NCBI GenBank assembly: GCA_021812665.1
Contig: JAKAMX010000008.1
Span: 1-21,856 of the forward strand
Direction: 5' to 3'
Source: a bacterium
GTDB lineage: Bacteria; Patescibacteriota; Minisyncoccia; Phycocordibacterales; UBA1550
Length of the DNA: 21,856 bases
This document shows positions 6,800 through 14,094 of the stretch, one piece after another. How positions within the stretch are numbered: position 1 is the first letter of the stretch; every line of letters starts with the position of its first letter. The notes under the pieces are model-generated. The model had not been told where the DNA came from. It saw only the letters and a list, made by a program, of their open reading frames with translations, and searched no databases. Both the position numbers and the translations under genes were made by a program.

Positions 6800-6941
6800 C
6801 CCCCACGTCAAAACTGGCATTGTGTCTTTACTGCTCGTCGATTTTTTAAGGGTAATTTAGCTTTTGCCGTAAGTGTTATTGATAGTCCAAAATTTTAGAT
6901 GACACAATTGCAGTAATGCCAGTATTGGCGTGGGGGTCAAG
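6796..6941. repeat. Inverted-repeat element A (MITE-like, ~137-bp core)
   Basis: The left arm (CCCCCACGTCAAAACTGGCA plus TT, 6800-6821) and the right arm read in reverse complement (6936-6915) match at 20 of 22 positions. A second pair, ATTGTGTC (6819-6826) with GACACAAT (6901-6908), lies inside. The core is 137 bp and contains no ORF. A similar element of 136 bp lies at 7616-7751. It fills the space between the rpmF promoter and the rnhB stop. It may be a miniature transposable element, or a structured intergenic repeat. Confidence 0.7.
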
Positions 6942-6949
6942 GCATTGCC

Positions 6950-7564
6950 CTACTTTTCTATATTTTTGAGGAAACTCTTGCGGTGGTGGGGGGTCAGACC
7001 ATTCTTTTTGAGGGCCGCATAGTGCCCCCGAGTCCCGTAGCCCTTGTGCTTTTCAAAGCCATATTGTGGATATTTCTTTGCCAAAAGGACCATACGCGAG
7101 TCCCGAGCCACTTTGGCGACTATTGAAGCGAGGGCGATAGCAAGCTCCTTTTCATCACCCCTAATAATTGTTTTTTGCAGGAGGTATTGTTTTGGTGCAT
7201 GCAGTCCCCCATCAAGTAACACTTTTGTTTTATTTGCATCATGTTCAATTTCGGAAAGTGAGGTATCGATTGCAGACTGAATTGCAGCAGTAAGCCCCTT
7301 TTTGTCGATGACCGACGGCGCAACGAACGACACCGCACACGACAAATATCCCATCCTTTCTGCGTCATGGATTCGAGCACGCCACAGCTCTCGAGCCTTT
7401 GAGGAAAGTTTTTTTGAATCTTTTACAACAGGAAAAAAATTTTTTACACGACGAGCGTGTTCTGCCTTGATACACACAGCGCCGACTGCTACAGGACCGG
7501 CAAGCGGCCCGCGACCGACCTCGTCGATACCGATCATGTATTTAATTTTGGGGGCATTCTTCAT
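6950..7564 (-). CDS. rnhB: Ribonuclease HII
   Basis: Endonuclease that cleaves the RNA strand of RNA-DNA hybrids and removes misincorporated ribonucleotides from DNA. The 204 residues are normal for the family. Catalytic residues are visible: D14 and E15 in GIDEVGRGPLAGPV, D118 in LLDGG, and D137 in RGDEKELAIALASIVAKVARD. The C-terminal GYGTRGHYAALKKNGLTPHHR is also characteristic. A TATACT -10 lies 8 nt before the ATG. The gene sits between two related inverted-repeat elements, its stop codon about 10 nt from element A. Confidence 0.96.
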   Translation of the reverse strand: MKNAPKIKYMIGIDEVGRGPLAGPVAVGAVCIKAEHARRVKNFFPVVKDSKKLSSKARELWRARIHDAERMGYLSCAVSFVAPSVIDKKGLTAAIQSAIDTSLSEIEHDANKTKVLLDGGLHAPKQYLLQKTIIRGDEKELAIALASIVAKVARDSRMVLLAKKYPQYGFEKHKGYGTRGHYAALKKNGLTPHHRKSFLKNIEK

Positions 7565-7572
7565 ATCGATCC

Positions 7573-7578
7573 AGTATA
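7573..7578 (-). promoter_or_regulatory. -10 box of rnhB, nearly leaderless
   Basis: TATACT on the minus strand, 8 nt before the ATG at 7564, with no clear -35. The same bases belong to an 11-bp sequence (TATACAGAAAT, 7575-7585) repeated in inverted orientation at 7635-7645, inside element B. Confidence 0.6.
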
Positions 7579-7610
7579 CAGAAATCCTAACGCGCGAGCG
7601 AATACAGATA

Positions 7611-7757
7611 TTTGACCCCTACGCCAAAACTTGCATTTCTGTATAGCGCTCCGTTCACAACACCTAGATAGGTTAGACTACTTTACAATTATAAGTCGCC
7701 ATCATTAAATGACAGTACAGCAAAAACACGATGCGAGTATTGGCGTGGGGGTTTGAC
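7611..7757. repeat. Inverted-repeat element B, related to element A (136-bp core)
   Basis: The left arm CCCCTACGCCAAAACTTGCA (7616-7635) pairs with the right arm (7751-7732), whose reverse complement is CCCCCACGCCAATACTCGCA, at 17 of 20 positions. The core (7616-7751) is one base shorter than element A, and scattered interior similarity is visible (GGTTA near mid-element, then TAAGT and ATGACA in the same order). No ORF lies inside. Together with the rnhB and orphan-gene promoters it accounts for the gene-free stretch 7565-7841. Confidence 0.68.
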
Positions 7758-7781
7758 AAACTGCTACATAATAGGTAGGGT
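7753..7781 (+). promoter_or_regulatory. Promoter for the 7842 orphan gene, -35 at the tip of element B
   Basis: A consensus TTGACA at 7753-7758 directly follows the GGGGG end of the right arm. After a 17-bp spacer comes TAGGGT (7776-7781), a weak -10. The expected leader to the ATG at 7842 is about 55 nt. Confidence 0.55.
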
Positions 7782-7841
7782 GAGTTTTAGTTCTTTCAGC
7801 CATTCAACCCCATTCCCATAAACTCAGAAGGAGGTCCGCCC

Positions 7842-8156
7842 ATGCCCACAACCAACCTTGATGTGGATGCACTAGTGAATAAGTGTATCGCCTTCATCAG
7901 TCGTAGCGGAAAAGTCACGAGCATTCCTGTGCGACCAGACATCACCTGTTTGCTTATGGAGTATCACGATCGTGAAATGGACGTCGAGGTCGAAGTTCTG
8001 ATCTCGGAAGGCTCCTCGCATCGCCTCTGCACGATCTACCTCCTCGCATCGGGAGGAATCAAGTTCATGGCAACCGGCTTGTTTAGCACCAAGGCAAACA
8101 AGATGCGCGCGCACCTATACTTCCCTGATAAGTGGGAAGAAAAAATCTGCTCATAA
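7842..8156 (+). CDS. Orphan ~105-residue protein, family member 1 (unknown function)
   Basis: 104 residues, soluble, no signal peptide or membrane segment. A predicted N-terminal helix (DVDALVNKCIAFISR) is followed by alternating strand-like segments (VEVEVLIS, CTIYLLAS, IKFMATG, AHLYF) and a PDKWEEKI end. The start is firm: AGAAGGAGGT lies 7 nt before the ATG. The gene is one unit with its own promoter and terminator. It aligns over most of its length with the product of 17792-18115: Cys 15 to FMATG is 65 residues, against 64 in the other. Shared positions include CI, G-T, Y-D, F-A-G and P-D. I recognise no named family. Confidence 0.82.
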   Translation: MPTTNLDVDALVNKCIAFISRSGKVTSIPVRPDITCLLMEYHDREMDVEVEVLISEGSSHRLCTIYLLASGGIKFMATGLFSTKANKMRAHLYFPDKWEEKICS

Positions 8157-8172
8157 CAGAGCAAAAGCCCAT

Positions 8173-8201
8173 AGCCCCGCCGGATGCGCGGGGCTTTTTT
8201 T
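8173..8201 (+). terminator. Intrinsic terminator after the 7842 orphan gene
   Basis: AGCCCCGC (8173-8180) pairs with GCGGGGCT (8188-8195) in an 8-bp stem, followed by a T run to 8201. It isolates the gene from dnaE. Confidence 0.92.
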
Positions 8202-8228
8202 ATTGGTTTTTCTTACTCTGAATTGTTC

Positions 8229-8237
8229 TGGTATACT
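8229..8237 (+). promoter_or_regulatory. Extended -10 promoter of dnaE, nearly leaderless
   Basis: TGG-TATACT (TATACT at 8232-8237) lies 8 nt before the ATG at 8246, with only a weak -35 (TTCTTA). There is no Shine-Dalgarno, so initiation on a leaderless or nearly leaderless message is likely. Confidence 0.7.
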
Positions 8238-8245
8238 ACCCGAAT

Positions 8246-11200
8246 ATGGAACAGCGCGAGAAGTCATTTATCCACCTCCACACACACAGCCATTACTCTC
8301 TTCTGGACGGACTTTCGAAACTTGATGAAATGATCAAGACTGCGCGGTCATACGGAATGAATGCGATCGGTCTCACCGACCACGGCAACATGTACGGTGC
8401 GATTGAGTTTTATAAAAAATGTAAAGCGGCTGACATCAAGCCTATCATCGGCGTTGAAGCGTATATCACCCCTGGCTCTCGACACGACAAACGTCCAGGA
8501 ATCGACACCACCCGCTACCACCTCACCCTTTTGGCTAAAAATGCCCAGGGTTATAAAAACCTTGTTCGCCTGGTAACCATTTCGCAGCTCGAAGGCTACT
8601 ACTACAAGCCACGCATGGACAAAGAAGTCTTGCGGAAATATAGCGAGGGCATCATTTGTTTGTCAGGATGTTTCGGAAGCGAGTTTTCTCACGCGCTTCG
8701 TAATCGAGATGTCGATGAAGCAAAACGTGTCGCACGCGAGCATCAAGAAATTTTCGGCAAAGAAAATTATTTCTTAGAGATTATGCACCACCCTGGCGTG
8801 GGTAACGGTATCGAAGAAGTGCGCCAAGGCATCATTGCGCTTAGCAAAGAGCTCGATATTCCTCTCGTCGCGACACAGGACTCTCACTACCTTCACCACG
8901 AGGATCAGCGTGCACACGAAACGCTACTCGCAATTCAGACCAACGGTGACCTCAATGATGAAAATCGTTTTTCAATGGAGTCTGATGATTTTTCTTTTAT
9001 CAACACGGAAACCGCACTCGAATATTTCAAAGATACACCCGAGGCAGTTTGGAATACACAAAAAGTTGCCGACATGTGCGACATCGAGCTCAAGCTCGGT
9101 ACGTGGGTCTTCCCTGACCTGAAGATTCCGGACGGCACATCATACGATAGCGAGTTGCGACGACTCGCATTCGAAGGAATTGCGCGACGCAACCTTAGCC
9201 CCGACGACGCTGATGTACTCAAGCGACTCGAATACGAGTTGGGCGTGATTAGTACCAAAGGCTACTCACCATACTTCCTCGTGGTGGCCGACCTGCTGCG
9301 TTTTGCACGTGAAAATGACATTTTGACCAACGTTCGAGGGTCGGTTGCGGGATCAATCACGACCTATCTCCTAGGCATCACCAACGTAAACCCACTTGAG
9401 TACAATCTTCCTTTCGAACGCTTCTTAAACCCAGAGCGACCAAGTGCCCCCGATATCGATATGGACTTTGCCGACATCCGTCGCGACGAAGTTATTGCGT
9501 ATGCTCGTGAAAAATACGGAAGCGATCACGTCGCTCAGATTGGAACATTTGGTACTATGATGGCCCGCGGTGCTGTGCGTGATGTTGCACGAGCCCTTGG
9601 CCACCCCTACATCATCGGTGACAAAATTTCACGATTGATTCCTGAAGGCTCACAGGGTTTCCCGATGACTATCGACAATGCGCTCAAGATGACACCTGAG
9701 CTCAAAGAGCTTTATCAAAACGATCCGACAACCACGGAGATTATTGACCTTGCAAAACGCCTCGAAGGTTGTGTGCGTCACATTTCCGTACATGCTGCTG
9801 GTGTGGTGATTGGCCCTTCCCCGCTTTATGATTTCACACCAACACAGCTCGACCCTAAAGGTGGAAAAATTATTACGCAGTACGACATGCATGCTGTTGA
9901 GGACGCCGGCTTGCTCAAGTACGACTTCCTGGGCATCAGGAACCTTTCGATCCTCGGAGACGCGGTGCGCTTGGCGCGTGAACGCCATAATGCCCAAATC
10001 GATCTCGACAATATTGATATTGCTGACAAAAAAACTTTTGAGATGCTTGCACGCGGAGAGACTATGGGCCTCTTCCAGTTGAACGGTGCAGGCATGACAC
10101 GCTACCTGAAAGAGCTGCGCCCTTCAACAATCCACGACATCAACGCCATGGTTGCGCTCTATCGCCCTGGCCCACTCGAATCAATCCCTGAATACATCAA
10201 GCGTAAACACAACCCAGCGCTTGTTTCATATCTCGATCCACGCCTCAAAGACATTCTCGCAATGTCACACGGGGTGATCACCTACCAAGACGACGTCATG
10301 ATGATCGCCATCGGTCTCGCTGGCTACTCATGGCTCGAAGCAGACAAGCTCCGCAAAGCCATGGGAAAGAAGATCCCCGCAGAAATGCAGGCGCAAAAGG
10401 AAAAACTTTTGAAAGGTTTTATTGAAGGCGGCTTGTCGCAGAAAAAAGCAGACGAGCTCTGGGCGCTCATCGAACCGTTTGCCGCATATGGATTCAACAA
10501 AGCGCACGCTGCAAGTTATGGCCGACTCGCATACCAAACAGCCTACATGAAGGCAAACTTCCCTGTGGAGTACATGACAGCCATCCTCACCGCAGAATCG
10601 GGCGACACTGAAAAGATCGCAGAAATCATTAGTGAGTCAAAGCGCATGGGCATCCCTATTCTTCCGCCAGATGTAAACGCAAGCTTTGGTGGATTTACGA
10701 TCGTTGACCTCGGCGATAGTCAGCGCCGCGCTTCAAAGGACGTTGCGCGGCATGATTTCGCTCAATCAGAGATTCGTTTTGGACTCTATACTATTAAAAA
10801 TCTTGGTACTGATATTTCAGATGCGATCATTGCCGAGCGCACAGAAAACGGAAAGTTCAAATCGCTCGAAGATTTTCTCCAGCGCATTCGTCATAAAAAT
10901 TTAAACAAAAAATCATTTGAGGCACTCGTAAAATCAGGTGCAATGGATGAGCTCGGCGAACGTGGTATCATGCTCGCCAACACAGAGGAAGCGCTTGCAT
11001 ACAATCGCGCGCAAGGAAAAGAAGCATCAGGACAAGAGTCCCTCTTTGGACAAATGGCAGACCAATCAACAGTTCCCTCACTAAAGCTCAAACCTGCAGC
11101 TCCTGCACTAAAACGCGACTCACTTGCGTGGGAGAAAGAGTTGCTCGGTCTCTATGTTTCAGGCCATCCACTTGAAGATCACCGAGAAAAACTTGCCGCA

Positions 11201-11488
11201 ATTGGTAGCACTATCGAAGGCATCAAAACAATGCGCGACGGCATGGTTGTTGTGATCGGAGGTATCGTAGAAAACGTTCACAGTATCCTCACAAAGAAGG
11301 GCGATAAAATGGCCTTCGTAAAACTTACCGACGCAACAGGCACACTTGAAACAGTACTCTTCCCCGAAGTGCTCGCTTCCAACAAAGAACTTTTTGAAAC
11401 CACTGACCGTTGCATCAAAGTGAAGGGTAAAATCTCCGAGCGAAATGGAGAAAAGAGCCTCATCGTAGAAAAGGTAAAAGAATTGTAA
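8246..11488 (+). CDS. dnaE: DNA polymerase III alpha subunit
   Basis: Replicative C-family DNA polymerase, the catalytic subunit of the replisome. The 1080 residues begin with a PHP domain (IHLHTHSHYSLLDG at 9-22, then GLTDHGNMYG) that keeps the metal-binding histidines. The polymerase active site includes NVRGSVAGS (362-370) and PDIDMDF (402-408, D403 and D405), with the third acidic residue in KYDFLGIRNLS further on. A helix-hairpin-helix region (LYTIKNLGTDISDAI) and an OB fold (about 1000-1080) end the protein. It stops after the OB fold, so the C-terminal tau-binding domain of E. coli DnaE (1160 residues) appears absent. It is followed by thrS after 33 nt with no terminator, so read-through into thrS is likely. 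The intact PHP site could support intrinsic proofreading; this is inference. Confidence 0.97.
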   Translation: MEQREKSFIHLHTHSHYSLLDGLSKLDEMIKTARSYGMNAIGLTDHGNMYGAIEFYKKCKAADIKPIIGVEAYITPGSRHDKRPGIDTTRYHLTLLAKNAQGYKNLVRLVTISQLEGYYYKPRMDKEVLRKYSEGIICLSGCFGSEFSHALRNRDVDEAKRVAREHQEIFGKENYFLEIMHHPGVGNGIEEVRQGIIALSKELDIPLVATQDSHYLHHEDQRAHETLLAIQTNGDLNDENRFSMESDDFSFINTETALEYFKDTPEAVWNTQKVADMCDIELKLGTWVFPDLKIPDGTSYDSELRRLAFEGIARRNLSPDDADVLKRLEYELGVISTKGYSPYFLVVADLLRFARENDILTNVRGSVAGSITTYLLGITNVNPLEYNLPFERFLNPERPSAPDIDMDFADIRRDEVIAYAREKYGSDHVAQIGTFGTMMARGAVRDVARALGHPYIIGDKISRLIPEGSQGFPMTIDNALKMTPELKELYQNDPTTTEIIDLAKRLEGCVRHISVHAAGVVIGPSPLYDFTPTQLDPKGGKIITQYDMHAVEDAGLLKYDFLGIRNLSILGDAVRLARERHNAQIDLDNIDIADKKTFEMLARGETMGLFQLNGAGMTRYLKELRPSTIHDINAMVALYRPGPLESIPEYIKRKHNPALVSYLDPRLKDILAMSHGVITYQDDVMMIAIGLAGYSWLEADKLRKAMGKKIPAEMQAQKEKLLKGFIEGGLSQKKADELWALIEPFAAYGFNKAHAASYGRLAYQTAYMKANFPVEYMTAILTAESGDTEKIAEIISESKRMGIPILPPDVNASFGGFTIVDLGDSQRRASKDVARHDFAQSEIRFGLYTIKNLGTDISDAIIAERTENGKFKSLEDFLQRIRHKNLNKKSFEALVKSGAMDELGERGIMLANTEEALAYNRAQGKEASGQESLFGQMADQSTVPSLKLKPAAPALKRDSLAWEKELLGLYVSGHPLEDHREKLAAIGSTIEGIKTMRDGMVVVIGGIVENVHSILTKKGDKMAFVKLTDATGTLETVLFPEVLASNKELFETTDRCIKVKGKISERNGEKSLIVEKVKEL

Positions 11489-11503
11489 AACCGGGCCCAA
11501 AAG

Positions 11504-11512
11504 TGCTAAAGT
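11504..11512 (+). promoter_or_regulatory. Possible internal extended -10 promoter for thrS
   Basis: TGC-TAAAGT (TAAAGT at 11507-11512) lies 9 nt before the thrS ATG at 11522. GGAG (11513-11516) also sits 5 nt before the ATG and could act as a Shine-Dalgarno on a dnaE read-through message. Confidence 0.5.
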
Positions 11513-11521
11513 GGAGAGACT

Positions 11522-13276
11522 ATGGAATCATCAGAAAATCTTCACAATATCCGCCATTCTTTGGCCCATTTGCTTGCCATCGCAGTACTAGAAAAGGACC
11601 CGGGAGCAAAGCTCGCCATTGGGCCCGTTATTGATAACGGCTTTTATTACGACTTTCTTTTTTCTGATGGCTTCACGCCATCTCCAAAAGATCTCAAGGA
11701 TTTTGAAAAGTCGATGCGAAAGCTGGTAAACCGCGGGGTACCATTTGAAGGGCGCGAAGTATCAGTCGCAGATGCAAAAAAGCAATTTTCTGATCAACCA
11801 TTCAAAACTGAACTCATAGAAGAATTTTCGAAAGAAGGCAAAACACTCACTCTTTACAAGACCGGCGACTTCACTGATCTTTGTCGGGGAGGACATGTAG
11901 AGAATACTAAAGAAATTCCAGCAGATGGTTTTACAATCAGTCATACCGCAGGTGCATATTGGCGCGGCAGCGAGAAAAATCCAATGCTCACCCGCATCTA
12001 CGGACTAGCGTTTGAGAGCAAGGAGGCGCTTGATGCATATATCGCCCAGCAAGAAGAAGCGAAAAAACGCGACCACCGCAAGCTCGGCAAGGAGCTCGAA
12101 CTTTTTACCATCATCGATGAAATCGGTGCAGGTCTTCCCCTCTTTTATCCAAAAGGTGCACTCCTTCGCAAAACTATTGAGGAATTCATCGGCAAACTAC
12201 AAAAGGAGCGTGGCTATAAAGATATTTGGATTCCGCACATCACCAAAGGCACGCTCTACGAGATTTCCGGTCACCTCGATAAATATGACGCAATGTACTC
12301 ACCGATGAAAATCGATGACGTCGACTACTACTTGAAGCCCATGAACTGTCCGCACTTTATGATGCTCTACAAGACGCTCCAGCATTCATACCGCGAGCTT
12401 CCTGTGCGCTACACATGCACAACGACCAACTACCGCTATGAAAAATCAGGTGAGCTCTCGGGCCTTACCCGTGTACGCTCTTTGACTCAAGACGATTGTC
12501 ACGTATTCACGCGTCCTGACCAGATTGAACAAGAAATCGACCTCATGCTTGATACGATCAAAGAGGTTTACGCTGCGTTTGGGCTCAAGGATTTCTATGT
12601 CCGTATTTCACTACGCGACTCAAAAAACAAGAGTAAGTACATTGGCAGTGATGAAGTGTGGGATATGTCCGAGAACGCACTTCGCAAGATTGTAAAGAAA
12701 ACAGGATGGAAATACGAAGAAGCAGAGGATGAAGCAGCTTTCTATGGTCCAAAGCTCGACTTTATGTTCAAGGATGCAATCGGCCGCCAGTGGCAACTTT
12801 CAACAATTCAGCTCGACTGGAACCTTCCTCAGCGCTTCGAGCTCGACTACATCAATGAGGCTAACGAAAAGGTTCGACCTGTGGTTATTCACCGCGCAGT
12901 GCTCGGTTCGACAGAGCGCTTTATGGGCATCATGATTGAGCACTTTGGTGGCGCATTCCCACTCTGGCTCTCACCTGTTCAGATAAAAGTTCTCCCCGTC
13001 AGCGAAAAGCATGCGGCGTACGCGCAAACAGTTCTCGAGTCGCTCAAGAAGAATGATGTTCGTGCAGAGCTTGATGCAAGCAATGAAAGCCTTGGCAAGC
13101 GCATTCGTACCGCCAAGATGGAAAAAGTTCCGTATCTTCTCGTTCTTGGAGACAAAGAAGTTGAAGCAGGCACAGTAACAGCAGAACGACGCGATGGCGA
13201 GCACCAAGACGCTCAACCAATCAACAGTTTTGTCGAAAAAGTTAAAAACCAAATTGACATCAAAGAAATTTGGTAG
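11522..13276 (+). CDS. thrS: Threonyl-tRNA synthetase lacking the TGS domain
   Basis: Class II synthetase that charges tRNA-Thr. The 584 residues begin directly with the editing domain: HSLAH (H12, H16) and DLCRGGHVENT (C121, H125) carry the four residues that clear Ser-tRNA-Thr. The catalytic core shows MNCPHFM, motif 2 RYTCTTTNYRYEKSGELSGL with TRVRSLTQDDCHVF, and motif 3 near VIHRAVLGSTERFMGIMIEH. The C-terminal anticodon-binding domain starts around PVQIKVLPVS. The N-terminal TGS domain (about 60 residues in E. coli ThrRS, 642 total) is missing. No upstream in-frame coding could supply it, because dnaE ends 33 nt before. Terminated by a strong hairpin. Confidence 0.97.
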   Translation: MESSENLHNIRHSLAHLLAIAVLEKDPGAKLAIGPVIDNGFYYDFLFSDGFTPSPKDLKDFEKSMRKLVNRGVPFEGREVSVADAKKQFSDQPFKTELIEEFSKEGKTLTLYKTGDFTDLCRGGHVENTKEIPADGFTISHTAGAYWRGSEKNPMLTRIYGLAFESKEALDAYIAQQEEAKKRDHRKLGKELELFTIIDEIGAGLPLFYPKGALLRKTIEEFIGKLQKERGYKDIWIPHITKGTLYEISGHLDKYDAMYSPMKIDDVDYYLKPMNCPHFMMLYKTLQHSYRELPVRYTCTTTNYRYEKSGELSGLTRVRSLTQDDCHVFTRPDQIEQEIDLMLDTIKEVYAAFGLKDFYVRISLRDSKNKSKYIGSDEVWDMSENALRKIVKKTGWKYEEAEDEAAFYGPKLDFMFKDAIGRQWQLSTIQLDWNLPQRFELDYINEANEKVRPVVIHRAVLGSTERFMGIMIEHFGGAFPLWLSPVQIKVLPVSEKHAAYAQTVLESLKKNDVRAELDASNESLGKRIRTAKMEKVPYLLVLGDKEVEAGTVTAERRDGEHQDAQPINSFVEKVKNQIDIKEIW

Positions 13277-13284
13277 TCTCAAAA

Positions 13285-13319
13285 GAAAAAGCGCCGCGAA
13301 TGTTTCGCGGCGCTTTTTC
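13285..13319. terminator. Bidirectional terminator between thrS and the 13330 gene
   Basis: A perfect 16-bp stem (GAAAAAGCGCCGCGAA at 13285-13300 with its reverse complement at 13304-13319) has a TGT loop. T runs on both strands let it serve thrS and the converging minus-strand operon. Confidence 0.95.
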
Positions 13320-13329
13320 TTTTAGTACT

Positions 13330-13539
13330 TTATTTATTTTCCTCCTGCTTACACATCTTGCACTTGCCCATCATTCCACACATCATGCCATGACGGCAGC
13401 CTGCGTGTTTTAGAGCAAATCCGAGAATGATCACTACCACTGCCCAGATGATACTTGAATCAACAACCTGGATAAGACCGATTGCTTTCAAAAGCATAAC
13501 GACACCCACCCAGATCAATGTAATGCCAACCAATTTCAT
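13330..13539 (-). CDS. Small two-TM protein with Cys/Met/His-rich tail
   Basis: 69 residues. Two hydrophobic segments (about 3-21 and 29-43) are joined by a short SS-containing turn. The tail HAGCRHGMMCGMMGKCKMCK has four Cys, two His and five Met in 20 residues, a composition expected for soft-metal (copper or zinc) binding on one face of the membrane. It starts 26 nt after the cupredoxin-like gene, so the two are probably co-transcribed, and it ends at the shared terminator. No Shine-Dalgarno is present. Function unknown; a metal-handling role is inference from composition and neighbour. Confidence 0.75.
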   Translation of the reverse strand: MKLVGITLIWVGVVMLLKAIGLIQVVDSSIIWAVVVIILGFALKHAGCRHGMMCGMMGKCKMCKQEENK

Positions 13540-13565
13540 AATATTTGTGAATTAGCCTCTAATAA

Positions 13566-14027
13566 TTACTGCACAATAATTGTACCACGATCTACATTAT
13601 TATTGCGATTCGTATATACCCAAATCCCTGGGTTTACAAAAGAGAAGTCGTAGTAGCTACCCTTGCCAACAGACTGCTCCTGATTTAATGTTCGATACGT
13701 TTGGCTGTTTTGGTCCACTGCAATAATGCTCATTGCACGCGTCGAGTAGTTAAAGAAACGAACGCCGGTGCCACGCTTAATTGTAAGCGTTTTAGGAACA
13801 AAGCCTGAGTTCATGTAAGTTACCAGGTATTCACCGTTCTTAAGAATAGTGGGCACTGAGGCATGACTTTTCACTGGGAGCGTGGTAATCGTAGTCGTTG
13901 CTGTCGTTGTGGCCATACCGGTTGTATCTGGAGCTGCAGGGGCAATTGCTGAATTCTTACTGATAAAAAAGCCCACTAAAATGCCGACTACGATTATCAA
14001 ACCGCCAATAATATATCTTTTTTTCAT
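13566..14027 (-). CDS. Membrane-anchored cupredoxin-like protein without copper ligands
   Basis: 153 residues: an N-terminal membrane anchor (about 5-22), a Thr/Ala/Pro-rich linker (about 29-58), then a Greek-key cupredoxin-like domain. Family features are YMNSGFVPKTLTIKRGTGVRF (FxPxxxxIxxG) and SYYDFSFVNPGIWVYTN. In copper cupredoxins the YxY segment is followed by Cys, His and Met ligands, with a further His after the early N-strand. Here the domain contains no Cys or His, and the end reads TNRNNNVDRGTIIVQ. It is therefore probably a structural or copper-free outward-facing domain. The -10 TACTAT lies 6 nt before the ATG, giving a leaderless message. The downstream metal-rich mini-protein shares its operon. 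Confidence 0.8.
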   Translation of the reverse strand: MKKRYIIGGLIIVVGILVGFFISKNSAIAPAAPDTTGMATTTATTTITTLPVKSHASVPTILKNGEYLVTYMNSGFVPKTLTIKRGTGVRFFNYSTRAMSIIAVDQNSQTYRTLNQEQSVGKGSYYDFSFVNPGIWVYTNRNNNVDRGTIIVQ

Positions 14028-14033
14028 AAAGCA

Positions 14034-14039
14034 ATAGTA
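14034..14039 (-). promoter_or_regulatory. -10 box of the cupredoxin-like gene, leaderless
   Basis: TACTAT on the minus strand with 6 nt to the ATG at 14027, placing the predicted first base at the start codon. Confidence 0.55.
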
Positions 14040-14094
14040 CTACGAAAGGGCACTAGCGTCAACGAGCGTCCCGAGCGGGTAGATTAGTTTGGGA

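Noticed and set aside
6800..7751. Integron attC-like sites or a CRISPR array
   Set aside because: The arms lack the GTTRRRY/RYYYAAC attC ends, and there are only two elements with no regular spacers.
8798..8806. Partial match to the repeat arm (TGGCGTGGG) inside dnaE
   Set aside because: Too short, without a paired arm, and within conserved coding sequence.
12971..13282. Minus-strand open frame (103 codons) opposite the thrS 3' end
   Set aside because: Shadow of the anticodon-binding domain of ThrRS.
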